Source of the DNA: Argyresthia goedartella
Lineage: Eukaryota; Arthropoda; Insecta; Lepidoptera; Argyresthiidae
DNA length: 64,000 bases
Assembly (NCBI GenBank): GCA_949825045.1
Contig: OX463818.1
Coordinates: 33,620,906-33,684,905 of the forward strand
Reading direction: 5' to 3'
The notes below the pieces were generated by a model that ran no database searches, had not been told where the DNA came from, and worked only from the letters and a program-made list of their open reading frames with translations. The position numbers and the translations under genes were made by a program. Positions 33,771-44,379 of the stretch are shown one piece after another (within the stretch, counting starts at the first letter, position 1; the number at the start of each line of letters is the position of its first letter).

Positions 33771-34240
33771 ATAGTAGTTTATATGAGTGCTACATAATGG
33801 AGGGCATTAATACTCGAGAGTGGGTTTCATAATAACAGAGCCGAAGGCGAGTTTCATAATAATATCACTCAAGAATTTTAATGCCCAATTATGTACAGTT
33901 ACATACACTAGTTTATCTACACACATATCATAAGCTCTCTTTGATATGTTCAGGAACCGCATGTTCGACTGCAATTGTAGCATTGATCATTGCTCTGCAG
34001 TTGTTCAGCTTGTTCGGTAGTACCAACTTCACAGACAAACTAGGGGCGGCACGCAGGCGGGCGTCGGTGTTCGAAATTTTAATGTCATAATTTGTCAAAA
34101 ATTTATATTCATTAATTAATATTCATATATTAATATTCAGATAATAAATGAGTTTTTACCAAGTAGTTTAACATTATGCTGGTCGTAACGCGCGGTTTTT
34201 GGACGCAGTAAAGAGGGTTTATGATACGTGTGTAGATAAA
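33771..34240 (+). mobile_element. Composite inverted-repeat element, unit 4
   Basis: Complete. The left module has CTCGAGAGTGGG and the inverted CACTCAAGAATTTTAATGCC. The right module is bounded by TAGTTTATCTACACACATAT and ATACGTGTGTAGATAAA. It abuts unit 3 head-to-tail. Confidence 0.7.
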
Positions 34241-34446
34241 TACATAAACGTATTTTATTATTTTTGCTCGATAGAAAAGCCTCCCGAAGTTATCACAAGA
34301 TTTGTCTTACACAATTTTCCGGTTTTGAATTTATGTGCTTGTTATTTCGTATCAATAGTACATATAGTTTTTTGGGGTGTTCACTATGGAAGGTATCCAT
34401 GGCTGGTACCACCTGGTACTAATACTGATGATATGGAAAAACTTAC

Positions 34447-34557
34447 TGGTCGGGCGAAACTTGGAGACCTCGCTGCCGCATTTCTCCCTGTTGTACAGCA
34501 GCTTCTTGCAGACTCTCCATGGCCCGAAGTAGCCCTGGTCGAAGTTCGGGTTTTCCA
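34447..34557 (-). CDS. Candidate host coding exon, claudin/stargazin-like loop signature
   Basis: On the minus strand TTCATTCTACAG precedes and GTAAGTTTTT follows a 111-bp segment open in one frame. It encodes ENPNFDQGYFGPWRVCKK and LLYNREKCGSEVSKFRPT. Third positions are strongly G/C in an AT-rich neighbourhood, as expected of a selected exon. It starts and ends in phase 1, so it is symmetric. The order G.(F)GPW..C followed 12 residues later by C and then FRP recalls the first extracellular loop of the PMP22/claudin/stargazin superfamily (G-L-W-x-x-C ... C). That family call is tentative. Flanking exons would lie outside the window or remain unrecognised. A gene here would be transcribed right to left. 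Confidence 0.55.
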
Positions 34558-34639
34558 CTGTAGAATGAATAGCCATACATTAAACAAATAAACACTTTAA
34601 ATACACAAATGAAACCTTAAGTCAAAAATTCGGGGCACT

Positions 34640-35215
34640 CGTTTCCTTATTAGGCTGATCACTTTCAAACTACTGAACCGATTTTAACAAAACATATCTA
34701 AAACTATTTAATAATACCTTGGACACTATTTACACGCATTGATCTAGCCCCAAACTATGATTCCCTATATCTTGGGTACGATACAAGGATACACATACTT
34801 ATATAGATAAATATTATACTTAGATAGATAAATACAAACATCCGGTCTCAAGAAACAAATATTCGCCCCCATCAGGACTCGAACCCGGGACCCTTGGCTT
34901 CGTAGGCAGGGTCACTCCCGACTCGGCCATTCGTGTCGTCAACTTCAGTTAAGCCTACTAACAACTACAGAAAACCGCATTCAAATCCGTCCACCGTTTC
35001 ACTTCTATTCCTTGTTAAGCCGTTAACTTTCGAACTACCGAACCGATTTTAACAAATCATATCTAAGAACCATCGCAGGGAAGTCTACTTAAATTTTCAG
35101 AAAACCGCATTAAAATCCGTCCACCCGTTTGACCTCTAGGGTGCCACAAACAGACATACAGACATACCGACAGATGATTCTAACTCTTAACACCCCTTTT
35201 TTGGTCGTCGGTGAT
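34640..35215 (+). repeat. Lepidopteran repeat (ACCGATTTTAACAAA / AATCCGTCCACCCGTTT), two partial copies
   Basis: Copies lie at about 34640-34745 and 35010-35215, sharing TACTGAACCGATTTTAACAA and CATATCTAA. The second continues to CGCATTAAAATCCGTCCACC and TAACACCCC. The same repeat at 51470-52110 is interrupted by another repeat. Confidence 0.6.
34855..34940 (-). repeat. tRNA-derived SINE head
   Basis: On the minus strand the A box TGGCCGAGTCGG and B box GGTTCGAGTCC (34875-34885) are canonical and correctly spaced. The would-be acceptor ends do not pair, so it is a SINE head rather than a tRNA gene. It sits between the two copies of the neighbouring repeat. Confidence 0.6.
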
Positions 35216-35421
35216 TAACAAACTGATAAAAAAAAATGTGAAATCAAATAGTAATCGGTAATCCTTACATATTTTTAAAATAAAAAAAATATGCTGTGAT
35301 AACGTGGCCAAAAAGAAGAAGAAAAAGAAGAAGCAGGAAATAAGTTTTTTGACTCAAGCTATCTTCATTAAGCTATGGATCCGCTAACTGTACGGACTGG
35401 TATCGAAACCAGTTCATAATA

Positions 35422-35768
35422 TGTCACCGTAAGATTGTCAAAAACGTTAGTTTAAAATCTAACGTTTTTCTCTCTCGTTAGTTTACAAACTATCGATAAA
35501 TTGTAAACTGTACCGTACTGCTTACGATATGACGCGTTTATTTTATGATAAAACCCGTTTAATTGTGAATCTTGAATTTCAAAGGAAATACCAGGGCAAA
35601 CACTGCGGCAGCTTAAGTGAAGACTAGAGGGGGCGAGCGCAGCGAAGTATGTAACAACGAAAGAAACGTAAATTCTAAACCCTGTCGGTCTGGTTTACAA
35701 TTTGTCGATAGTTTACAAACTAACGCGTAGGTTTATAAACTAACGGTTTTGACAGTCTTACGGTGACA
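35422..35768. mobile_element. TGTCACC-type MITE copy
   Basis: Starts TGTCACCGTAAGATTGTC and ends CTTACGGTGACA; TA follows the right end and the left flank is AATAA. The core module is truncated (GGGGGCGAGCGCAGCGAAG then unrelated sequence). Confidence 0.8.
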
Positions 35769-35808
35769 TATATATGAATTGGGGACATATATATAATATA
35801 TATATATA

Positions 35809-35846
<38 letters not shown>

Positions 35847-36213
35847 ATTAGTCAACATGCCCCCCAATTGCCAGATTAAGCGAATTTGCTAATGTATTTA
35901 AAGATAATATTGACTTGTTCTATAACACTATTTTTAAAATTAAAATAAAGCTTTTATTCTAGAATAAACTGTTTAATAGATAGTTTGATAATGAAATTAG
36001 GTTAATACACTTTTTGCACGTGTATTCTAACTTTTGAATGTTGTGCGCGCATCTTGAGGATTTGCGACTGTTCATGTTACCTATGTTCTTTTTATTTTAA
36101 GCACTTTAAGTTGTAAAATCTGTTTTGGGTGCCAAATAAAAAATAATAATAAAAAAATAGCCAGCAGTGCTTTGATTAACCGACTGTGTCTTAGACCAAA
36201 TAACAAGAAGTCG
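35769..36213. other. AT microsatellite and unassigned DNA
   Basis: A long TA repeat at about 35790-35850, then AT-rich sequence without a recognised gene. Confidence 0.6.
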
Positions 36214-36540
36214 AAATCAGAAATCAGAAATCAGAAATCAGAAATCAGAAATTTTATTTGTCAAACACGGTATACATTATGTTACAGATGGTTGGTAACT
36301 AATTAATTCAGACCTCAGTGTTTTGCCCAAGAAGGGCGTACAAATATTACATGGTATTTAAAATATAAAATAATAATAGCAAACATTCAATAATAATTCA
36401 ATTCAATTCAGATAAAATAATCAATATCGCAATAATAATAATTTAAAGATTCAATTAATTCAATAATAGGTAGTTAAATTCAATTCAGTTTAAGTCATTA
36501 AGTTGTCACAAATTATATTAAAATAGAGTAATTTAAGATG

Positions 36541-38620
36541 TCATATGCTTTTGTCATTAATAAAATCTTGCACATCATAATAGCACTTAGTAACTAGCAG
36601 CTTAAATAGGGTACGTTTAAATGTCAATAATGTCATATCTTTTATAGAATTTGGCAATTTATTATATATTTTTGGTGCCATACACAAGATATTTTTCTGC
36701 ATAAGTGCCGTTTTGGCTTGTCTTACACAGAGATTGTGCTTATTTTGTACACGCACAGATTTATATTTTCCGTGAGAAACCTTAACAAAGAGATTTAGAT
36801 TATTTTTTACAAAACACCGCTACTTCATAAATATAGTGGGATGGCAGGGTGAGCAATTTTAGTGCTTTGAACACTGGAGCACAGCTTTCATGTGGCTTTA
36901 ATCCACATATAGCTCTTACGCAGCGTTTTTGAGCTTTAAACACGGTGTCTTTGTCAGTAGAGTTGCCCCAAAATATAATACCATAGCGAAGTATAGAGGC
37001 TACAAGACCATGGTATGCAGTGAGAACGGTTTCTCTGCTTACAATTTTCGATAATTTAAAAAGAAGATATGAAGCTTTATGCAATCTTTGACACACTTGA
37101 GAGGTTTGAGCCTTCCACGTTAGCTGATGGTCAATCTGCACTCCTAAAAATTTTGTTTGTTTCACTTCCTCAAGGTATTCGCCTTCAAACTCAGTACTAA
37201 AGTTAGGCACTGCATTTGTGCGCTGAAAAAAGTGCATTATTTTAGTTTTACTAAGATTTGCCATTAATTTGTTATTATTAAGCCATGTCATTATATATTT
37301 TAAAGTGTCATTAGTATTTTCTAAGTATTCGTCATAATTATTATTGAATTTAATAGTCACTGTGCTGTCATCAGCGAATAAAATCATTGGATTTGGAACG
37401 TGTCTCGGTAAATCATTTATGTATATAATAAATAATAACGGTCCTAAAACGCTACCTTGTGGAACACCACAAGATATTTCCCTAGTATTTGATAAATATT
37501 TTTGTTCAGATTTTGTTTTGAGGCAAATTCTACTAATTTCTGTGCATTGAGGCCTTTTACTTAAGTATGACTCTATCAGTTTTAGTACATTACCTCTCAC
37601 GCCATATGTGTTTAATTTACTGAGCAATAAATTATGGTTTACGTAGTCGAACGCCTTCGTTAAATCCATGTATATTGCGCAAATTGGTATTCTAGAGTCA
37701 ATGTTTGGTAAAACTGTATTTAAAAAATTGTATATAGCCATGTCAATTGATTTGTGTTTCCTAAATCCCATTTGTTCGTCAGTTAAAATATTGTACTTAT
37801 TTAGATGAGACTCCAATGCATTGTAGATTACTTTTTCAAAGATCTTTGAAAATATTGTGACTAATGCTATTGGTCTATAGAATTTCATGGAGCACCTGTC
37901 ATCTTTCTTAAATAATGGCTTTACTACAACTGATTTTAATTTGTCAGGGTACTGGCCTTTATGTATGCACATGTTTATCAGAAAACTTAAATGTGGTGCT
38001 ATGATTTCTGCTACTTGCTTAATTGCTTTAGTGTGTATTTCATCGTAGCCCACACTATTTTTATTTTTCAATAATCGTATTATTTTGATAATATCTTCAG
38101 GTACAGTTGGCGCCAAAAACATGGAATTTAAAAGATTATTGTTAGTCGAAGGGTTCTGGTTGTGGCTATCATTGCGGTTACTCGTTTGATCTATAAAATA
38201 GTCATTGAAGGCATTCGCTATTTGTTGGGGATCAGTTATAGTCGCGGATTCTGTTTTTATTTTAAGAATGGTTTCCTTCGGTAAATTACTTTTAGCGTCA
38301 TTAATAATTTTCCAACCTGCTTTAGATTTACAATCAGAATTATTTATAAAATAATTATTCTGGGCTTTTTGTGTCAATTTAATTATCTTTCTAAAGGTAC
38401 TTGTATAAGTTTTTAATTTAGTTTTATTTATCTCTGAAGGGTTTCTTCTATAGTGCCATAAGAGTTCCCTTTGATTTTTGCTACATTGCTTAATACCCTT
38501 TGATACCCACTTTGGAGTTTTGGTCGACTTCACTTTAACGTCTTCTAATGGGAAACAAAGATTGTAGATCATGAGGAAATCATTTAGAAATGTATTGTAC
38601 GCTTCATTGCAGTCATCCAT
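36541..38620 (-). pseudogene. LINE ORF2, reverse transcriptase part (frameshifted)
   Basis: RT motifs are in order: FYRPIALVTIFSKIFEKVIY; GFRKHKSIDMA; AIYMDLTKAFDYVNH (first catalytic Asp); GVPQGSVLGPLLFIIYINDL; MILFADDSTVTI (the FADD box with the catalytic Asp pair); FLGVQIDHQLTWK. The frame stops at 36800 after VAVFCKK and resumes one frame over as NNLNLF..., giving KIYNKLPNSIKDMTLLTFKR and FKLLVTKCYYDVQDFIND. The stop coincides with a homopolymer A-run, consistent with a single-base gain or an assembly error. In a living element it would copy its own RNA at a nicked target. Confidence 0.9.
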
Positions 38621-39449
38621 AGCATAGGTACATTTCCGAAAATGTCAAACATTGCATGTGAGTGGCTAATCTATTCAGATTTTCAGGGCTAAATTTTCTT
38701 TTTTTGACAGTCCATGCTTTGATTCTACAAGTTTTTTTTACAGGCACTTGTAATAACTGAGAAGTGTGATCTGAAAGGCCAAATTCTATAACTCTACCCT
38801 TGCATCCTCTCAGTATATTATGGGCAAAATTGTCAATGCAGGTTTTCTCTTTCCTAGTAGGAGTGTTTAGTTCTAGCTTCATGTTGAATCCCTGAAAGAA
38901 TGATATTAATTCTTTTGACCAGTTGTTTCCTTTTTTTAATAAATCGATGTTGAAGTCTCCACAGACAATAATTTTTTTGTTACGTTTGTTGCACAGTTTA
39001 TTAAGAATAGAATGCATTCTGTCAAAAAATAAATTGAAATATTTACTGGCGTCATTTTTCTGTGGTACTCTATATATACAGACAATAATTACATGAAGAT
39101 TGATTAGTTCTATTGCACAACATTCTAAAACGCCACTTATTGATTGTTTAGCAACGTGACATAGTTCTTTAAAGTCCAGTCCAGTTCTTGTTAAGATACA
39201 GGCTCCTCCTCGTTTTTTCAGATTCCGTGAGAAATGTGCTGCCAGTCGGAAGTTGGGAATTGATATTAGATCTTCATGTCCAGATTGCATAAAATGTTCT
39301 GTGATACAAATAATATCGATCAAAGTCTTTTCTGATGCCAGTTCCTCTAGACAGACAGTCAGGTTTGAAGATTTGCTTAGTAGACCAGCTATATTTTGAT
39401 GCAATATTTTAATGTTGTCATACACGAAAAAGATCATCATTTTCTTCAC
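38613..39449 (-). pseudogene. LINE ORF2, apurinic-endonuclease-like domain
   Basis: APE-type endonuclease motifs: KILHQNIAGLLSKSSNL near the start, ICITEHFMQ (catalytic Glu), VCIYRVPQKN, IVCGDFNIDLL (GDFN) and LSDHTSQLL (SDH). The frame ends after EMYLCYG where the RT frame (MDDCNEAYNTFL) starts one base out of register, so a single indel splits the original ORF2. Its start overlaps the end of ORF1 by 32 bp, a normal ORF1/ORF2 arrangement. Confidence 0.88.
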
Positions 39450-40584
39450 TCGGTGTGCTTGGTGAATTATTTTCTGTCACACTTATCGTAGAGGGTTTTT
39501 TTGACGTCAGATAGAGATTCAATTCTTGAATGTCTGCTTTCAGATTATAAAACAGAGTTTGCATTCCTTTTCTATTTAATTTTCCTTGTATTCCAGAGAA
39601 CATATTGCCATAGTCGTAGGATAGGTTTAAATTAGAGTCGAACACATAAACGTGTTCGTGAGTCAGTGCGTCCAGGTAGAGTAAATTATTGAAGGATTCG
39701 ACTCTACGATTGTACATTTCAGTATATCTGCCACATCTGAAGGTTGGAACGCATATGACAACGTTCGTGTGTTGTTGTAAACTTTTCGTAGCTTCTCTTA
39801 TCGCCATCACTGACGTAACATAGTTTTTGGTCACTATGAAATCTTCTTCTCCTACCATTATTACGCAGACGTCATTTGAGCCAAAATGTTGCAATTTTTG
39901 GGGCAATCGCTCTACGAGCTGTGTGATTCCAGCGCCAGTAATCAAGTAATGGCACAAGTCGTAGTCAGCACTGAATGTGTCCTGTGCTGTTTGCAATATG
40001 CGGTTGGTCTTATTGCTGCTGATAATGCATAAATTCTTCCTGAGGGTATTAGAAGTTTCAGGCATGGGGGCGGCAGATTGCGAATCTGCACAGTCCAGTG
40101 TTATTATTGTTGGGGCGGCCGTGTCGTCAGTAGAGTCATTCTGGAGTGTATCACTATGCGCAACTGAAATTGGGATTTTATCTGTGTCTATCTGTGATTT
40201 GGTTGGAGACGGGTGATTATTCATTACTAATCTTAGTTTTTGTAAAGTACTTTGGGCTGTGTGGTTTCTGCGTTTTTTTCCTTCTATTGGTGTCGCGCAC
40301 TCAGTGGCGATCTTTTTATAAGTACTTATCAATTTATTAGACTTTTCTAGATCAGTTTTTAAGTTCTGGTTTTCTAGCATTAGATCGTCTATTTCTTGGT
40401 GTGCTCCTAACAATTCATTTGTTAGTTCCTCCACTCGTTTGCTTAAAGCTATGACATCCCCATTTTCTTCGTCCAATGAGGTGTTTGGAAGACTTCGCGT
40501 GGTAGATTCGAATATCGACGTGTTTGAAATATCGTTAGTCGTGCTTGAAAATGCGTGTTTACGCAGGGTTACATATTCTGCCAT
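39418..40584 (-). CDS. LINE ORF1 with coiled coil and SGNH-like region
   Basis: 388 codons, uninterrupted. Residues about 45-95 form a strong heptad-like coiled coil (SKRVEELTNELLGAHQEIDD). The C-terminal half from about 185 (NLCIISSNKTNRIL, then VCVIMVGEEDFIV, VVICVPTFRCGRY, LYLDALTHEHVYVFDSN) has the layout of the SGNH/esterase-like domain known in ORF1 of some CR1-group LINEs. I cannot confirm the catalytic residues. No zinc knuckle is seen. ORF1 proteins bind element RNA. Confidence 0.7.
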   Translation of the reverse strand: MAEYVTLRKHAFSSTTNDISNTSIFESTTRSLPNTSLDEENGDVIALSKRVEELTNELLGAHQEIDDLMLENQNLKTDLEKSNKLISTYKKIATECATPIEGKKRRNHTAQSTLQKLRLVMNNHPSPTKSQIDTDKIPISVAHSDTLQNDSTDDTAAPTIITLDCADSQSAAPMPETSNTLRKNLCIISSNKTNRILQTAQDTFSADYDLCHYLITGAGITQLVERLPQKLQHFGSNDVCVIMVGEEDFIVTKNYVTSVMAIREATKSLQQHTNVVICVPTFRCGRYTEMYNRRVESFNNLLYLDALTHEHVYVFDSNLNLSYDYGNMFSGIQGKLNRKGMQTLFYNLKADIQELNLYLTSKKPSTISVTENNSPSTPSEENDDLFRV

Positions 40585-40650
40585 CGTTGCTATGTGATTA
40601 AAAGCGATCCAAACTCGGAAAAAAGAAAAAATTCTTTCCGAAGTTTATCT

Positions 40651-40959
40651 TGGGATAGAATAGGCTGAATATCGAAGAATAGCCGTATATTCGTTGCAAT
40701 GGCAATGCAACTCTATACGAATACATGTCCGCATGCGAACCAAGGATTCCGAGAGCTATTACTCTCGGTCTATTGTTTAGACATGATAGTACTGCAATCT
40801 CCCATAGACCTACAATACACGGGGATACAATTATACCTACAATGATATAGTCGTTTAGACTTTACTCTACTGCTGAAGGCAATAAGGTCTCAAGGTGAAA
40901 CAAACAAGTAAATTAAAAATGTAATTAAAAAGTGCAGGATCACAGAAGGGAAAAAGGAA
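40651..40959. other. Unassigned intergenic DNA
   Basis: No gene recognised; a small local palindrome GTTGCAATGGCAATGCAAC lies near 40694. Confidence 0.5.
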
Positions 40960-41055
40960 ATGTGAATGGAATATTGAATAACCGGCTAAAGAAGACGCAA
41001 CTTTCTGTGCCCATACCGCCCCGTATGAGAAAAGTCGTGACACTGTCTGTTTTTA
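40960..41055 (+). repeat. SINE-like repeat fragment
   Basis: GGAATATTGAATAACCGGCT and AGTCGTGACACTGTCTG match the body of the repeat at 28297-28555. No tRNA-like head remains. Confidence 0.5.
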
Positions 41056-41074
41056 TGTTCCAAAAAAGAATATT

Positions 41075-42290
41075 TATTTGTATGGCGTTTTCAAACAATT
41101 GTCACAAATAATAAATGAAATATATTACACAAAAGTCTCCGTAATACAAATATATATATATCAAACGAAAGGTCACAAAATAGAGTTTCGAATGATATTA
41201 AAACTATGCATACAAAATGACCTCCCCTATTTTCGTTAAAGGCCTTTAATCTGAGCGGCCAGTCATCGACAGAAGCACTCACGACATCCATGTCAATATT
41301 GGCCACCGTTTTAATCAGGGATGCTTTGAGAGACTCCAAATTGCAATGAGGTTTAGCGCAGACCTTCTCCTCTAAGTACTGCCATATTTTATATTCCAAT
41401 GGGTTCAAGTCTGGACTCGAGGAGGGCCAGTTTTTGAGTCTGATAAAGTCGATTCCAGGGGAGGGGAGCCGATTTTAAGTGCTTTTTGCCTTATGAGCTG
41501 GTGCAGAGTCCTGCTGGACTACCCAGTGTCTGTTTTTTAACATTGTCTCTGAAAGAGGTTCCACGAGGAAATGTTAGGACTGTGTTTTTGCCCACGAGTG
41601 CACTTGTTTTAACTCCTTTTCCACAAAAATACAGCTCAGTTGGGCCCGAATATGAGACCCCAAGCCGTGAATGATGATGGTGATCGCTGAACACGTGGGA
41701 TAAGTCTGCTCGCTTCTGCACTGTTTTGCACAACATACACTTTATCATTCTGTTTGTTAAAGCTTTCTTCGACATCAAGATTTTTTTCGTCCGAAAAAAG
41801 GATTTCACGGTATTTTTTCCCGCGTATCGCTTTAGCAAGGCTCGGGATATATCTGTGATCGAGCCTGATCTTCAGTCGTGCGTTAAACAAATTTTATGTG
41901 CAGTTTTTTCCGGTAAGCTCGTAGTCCAAGGTCTTCATTCAATACCTTTTTAACTATAGTTCTACTTAACCTCATCTGGAGAGCCAACAGTTTTTGGTTC
42001 CGAACGGGATCTCTTTGTATTCGCGCCTTCACTGCTTTGATCATTGCTTGAGTCCGAAGAGTAAGACGATATCTTCTAATCTCGAATCTTCCCTGAATCG
42101 TTTGATAGTACGATTAACGGACGTCAACGTTTTTTTTTTTGCAGTTTGAAAATCTCAGTTGGCGCGGGACCGCAGCGATGCAATGCAATTACCGCGACTC
42201 TAAGGTGTTTTCGCGTCCACTCCATTTGTGAAAATAAATAAAATTACAAAAAACCTATGAATTTGGTTTTTCAAAAAATTCGTATTTCGA
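41075..42290 (-). pseudogene. mariner-type transposase, multiply frameshifted
   Basis: Reading right to left in shifting frames: VNRTIKRFRED; RTQAMIKAVKARIQRDPVRN and LSRTIVKKVLNEDLGL (helix-turn-helix region); EILFSDEKNLDVEES (first Asp); SYSGPTELYFCGKGVK; VVQQDSAPAHKAKS (second Asp); WPSSSPDLNPLEYKIWQYLE (third acid is Asp). The SPDLNP.(E/D)Y..W box is diagnostic of mariner. At least four frame changes and a stop make it dead. Possible ends are TA-flanked (TGGCGTTTTC near 41080, ATGGGCGTTCG inverted near 42290), but the inverted match is weak. Confidence 0.85.
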
Positions 42291-42301
42291 ACGCCCATTA
42301 C

Positions 42302-43391
42302 TTTTTTTAGGGTTCCGTACCCGAAGGGTTCCAAACGGGACCCTATTACTAAGACTCCGCTGTCCGTCCGTCCGTCCGTCCGTCCGTCTGTCACCAGGCT
42401 GTATCTCAAGAACCTAGCTAGCTAGAGAGTTGAAATTTTACAGATTATGTATTTATGTTGCCGCTATAACAACAAATACCAAAAAACAGGATAAAAGAAA
42501 TATTTAAGGAGGCTCCCATACAACAATTCTTTCAATACCACATACAAACTTATGGATGCACCTGGTTACGTACATGGAGTGTGAAAGTAACCGCACCAAT
42601 AACTTTGTAAACAATATTTTGCTGTGTAAAATCCAAACTATTATTGTGGGGTCACGCTGCGAATGCTAATAGTATATTTATTCTGCAGAAACGGGCTGTT
42701 CGTGCAATTTATAGATTAGGGCCTAGAGTGTCACTGAGGGAAAAGTTTAAAGAAATCAATATTCTGACATTTGTGTCTCAATATATCTATGACAATCTTG
42801 TGTATCTAAAAAGAAATATAACTAATTTTCAGAAGTACAGTGATATACACAATTTTAATACTAGAAATAAAGACAAGTTGGTTGCTTATGTAAGCCGACT
42901 ACATAAAATTAGTAATTCTTTTAAAGGCAATTGTATACGCTATTACAATAAGGTCCCTACTGATATTAAAAACTTACCTTTAGACAAGTTTAAAATAATA
43001 ATAAAACAGAAATTGTAAAAAAAAGGTTACTATAGGATATCTGATTACTTAGAGGACAGATGTCCATGGGAATAGATTGTTTGAGTAACAGGCTGTTTCG
43101 ATATATAATTAGCATTCATTTTGTAATTTGACAATATTTTATTTAAAAAAGGAAACGCAAAAGATGCGACGACTGTGGAGTTTCTTCGGTGAGCTCTTCT
43201 CCACAGATTCCGCCATTGTGTTAGTGAACTCACCCAAAAAAATGTAATGACGGATCTAAGTGATGTAACAACATCCTATGGAAATAAATGATTTTTGATT
43301 TGATTTGATTTGATTCCACACCATCGCTTCCATTGAACGGTGGTACGGAACCCTTCGTGCGCGATTTAGACTCGCACTTGACCGGTTTTTT
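42302..43391 (-). repeat. GGTCAAGTGCGAG repeat split by a LINE insertion
   Basis: TTAGGGTTCCGTACCCGAAG starts the repeat; a (TCCG)n run lies at about 42361-42387. It resumes at 43316 with CCACACCATCGCTTCCATTG and ends GCACTTGACCGGTTTT. The uninterrupted copies at 51583-52009 and 55596-56004 show the empty site. Confidence 0.85.
42641..43315 (+). mobile_element. 5-prime-truncated LINE copy, near-identical to 49977-50655
   Basis: Encodes the last part of the RT (WGHAANANSIFILQKRAVRA ... YNKVPTDIKNLPLDKFK) plus the 3-prime UTR and a (TTTGA)n tail. Only a handful of differences from the larger copy are visible, one creating the early stop after KIIIKQKL. It inserted into the repeat at 42302-43391; comparison with empty copies suggests loss of about 4 bp of target and no clear duplication. 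Confidence 0.92.
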
Positions 43392-43395
43392 TGGT

Positions 43396-44164
43396 TCGCG
43401 TTCTAAATTTGAAGTTTGAGTTATGTGACAAAACTTATGGCCCCATCCATGTAGGTAAAGGCACAAAAATACTAATATGGTAAGCTCTTCAAATACGATG
43501 TATTACGTATTCTTTGCTATCGTACGCAATATTCACAGAGGCGTACGTAAAACGTGGTGTGTACAATTGCAGGGGCGAATAGACAAAATCTCAGGAAAGT
43601 TGTTCTAAAGATAAATAAATAAAAAAAAAATGTTATATGCCATGTTCTGTATTTTTTTTATTCATTTTTTTCTCTCGAAGCGACAACACTGATTTTCAGT
43701 GAAGAAAGGCAAAGTTGAAAAAAATATCGTTTCAAATTCGCAATTCGCCCCGTCATTTGGTACAAGTTTAAAAAAATCAAAAAAGCTATTTTGTGCTATT
43801 ACGAGTAGGTTTAAGCAGTTCTTGCGGATTTTGAGAAATACACGTAAGGATTATAATGTAAGTAGAATTATAATTTAGTTTTCGAAAAATACGTAAATAT
43901 GTTAATCAAGGTAATTTCATTTCAATTCTGAGGTTAATAGAAACGGGAATGGGGACGAGAGACGTACACGGGGTGTATAAATACGTTATATGGTTGAATG
44001 GAAACGGAGAGGGTTCAATGGAAATTAAGAAAGGGTCTATAGAAATAAAGGTGTTAGGGCTGTCAACATATTGGTCCTATGAAATTAAACAAAGTAGTGA
44101 AATATCGGGATCGCGATTTGAAGTGCTTTATGAATGACTAACCTATATTTTTGTAATTGTAGGT
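43396..44164. other. Unassigned intergenic DNA
   Basis: No recognised gene. A purine-rich frame at about 43949-44137 has no domain. Confidence 0.45.
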
Positions 44165-44174
44165 AAAAATCAAC

Positions 44175-44375
44175 ATGCCTCGTGTTTATAAACCTGACCC
44201 TCGAAGCAAAAGATGCAGGAATTGTTGCGAAGATATGATAAATGAAGCCGTTGAAGCTTACAAGACTGGCAATGTGGGATACGCTGGTAAGGCTGTAGCT
44301 GAAAAGTATGATATAGACAAGTCAGAGACGTATAGACTCTTACGGAGGGTAAACAACTTTGTCTGTAGATACTGA
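44175..44375 (+). pseudogene. Helix-turn-helix (psq-type) N-terminus of a pogo-like transposase or derived gene
   Basis: MPRVYKPDPRSKRCRNCCED is followed by MINEAVEAYKTGNVGYAGKA and VAEKYDIDKSETYRLLRRVN. The pattern (x)I..AVEAYK.GN..Y...A.KY.I.KS..YR..(R) is a Psq/CENP-B-type DNA-binding helix-turn-helix. In insects it heads many pogo/Tigger-like DDE proteins, recalled from memory. The ATG sits just after a possible acceptor (TTTTTGTAATTGTAG, ending about 44162), and a possible donor (GGTAAAC) follows LLRR. Downstream no intact DDE domain is found, so this is probably the first exon of a decayed transposase gene. A domesticated gene with distant exons is the alternative. Confidence 0.55.
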
Positions 44376-44379
44376 TTGA

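Larger units (their letters stand above)
36214..40650 (-). mobile_element. Near-full-length CR1/jockey-like LINE
   Basis: ORF1 (40584-39418), endonuclease (39449-38613), reverse transcriptase (38620-36800) and an RT tail (36756-36541) follow in order on the minus strand. The 3-prime end carries a tandem run of (AAATCAG)n at 36214-36252 in place of a poly-A tail, as in CR1-type elements. Damage is light: an indel between EN and RT near 38625 and one extra A in a six-A run near 36805-36815. The 5-prime boundary is uncertain (about 40650). Confidence 0.9.

Noticed and set aside
34855..34940. Possible minus-strand tRNA gene
   Set aside because: Canonical boxes are present, but the ends flanking the boxes do not form a 7-bp acceptor stem and the locus is embedded in repeats.
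36214..36252. CRISPR-like short tandem repeat array
   Set aside because: Seven-base head-to-tail repeats without spacers, the normal 3-prime tail of the LINE.
42361..42388. TCCG tandem array as a regulatory repeat
   Set aside because: It is an internal part of a common interspersed repeat found again at 51919 and 55656.
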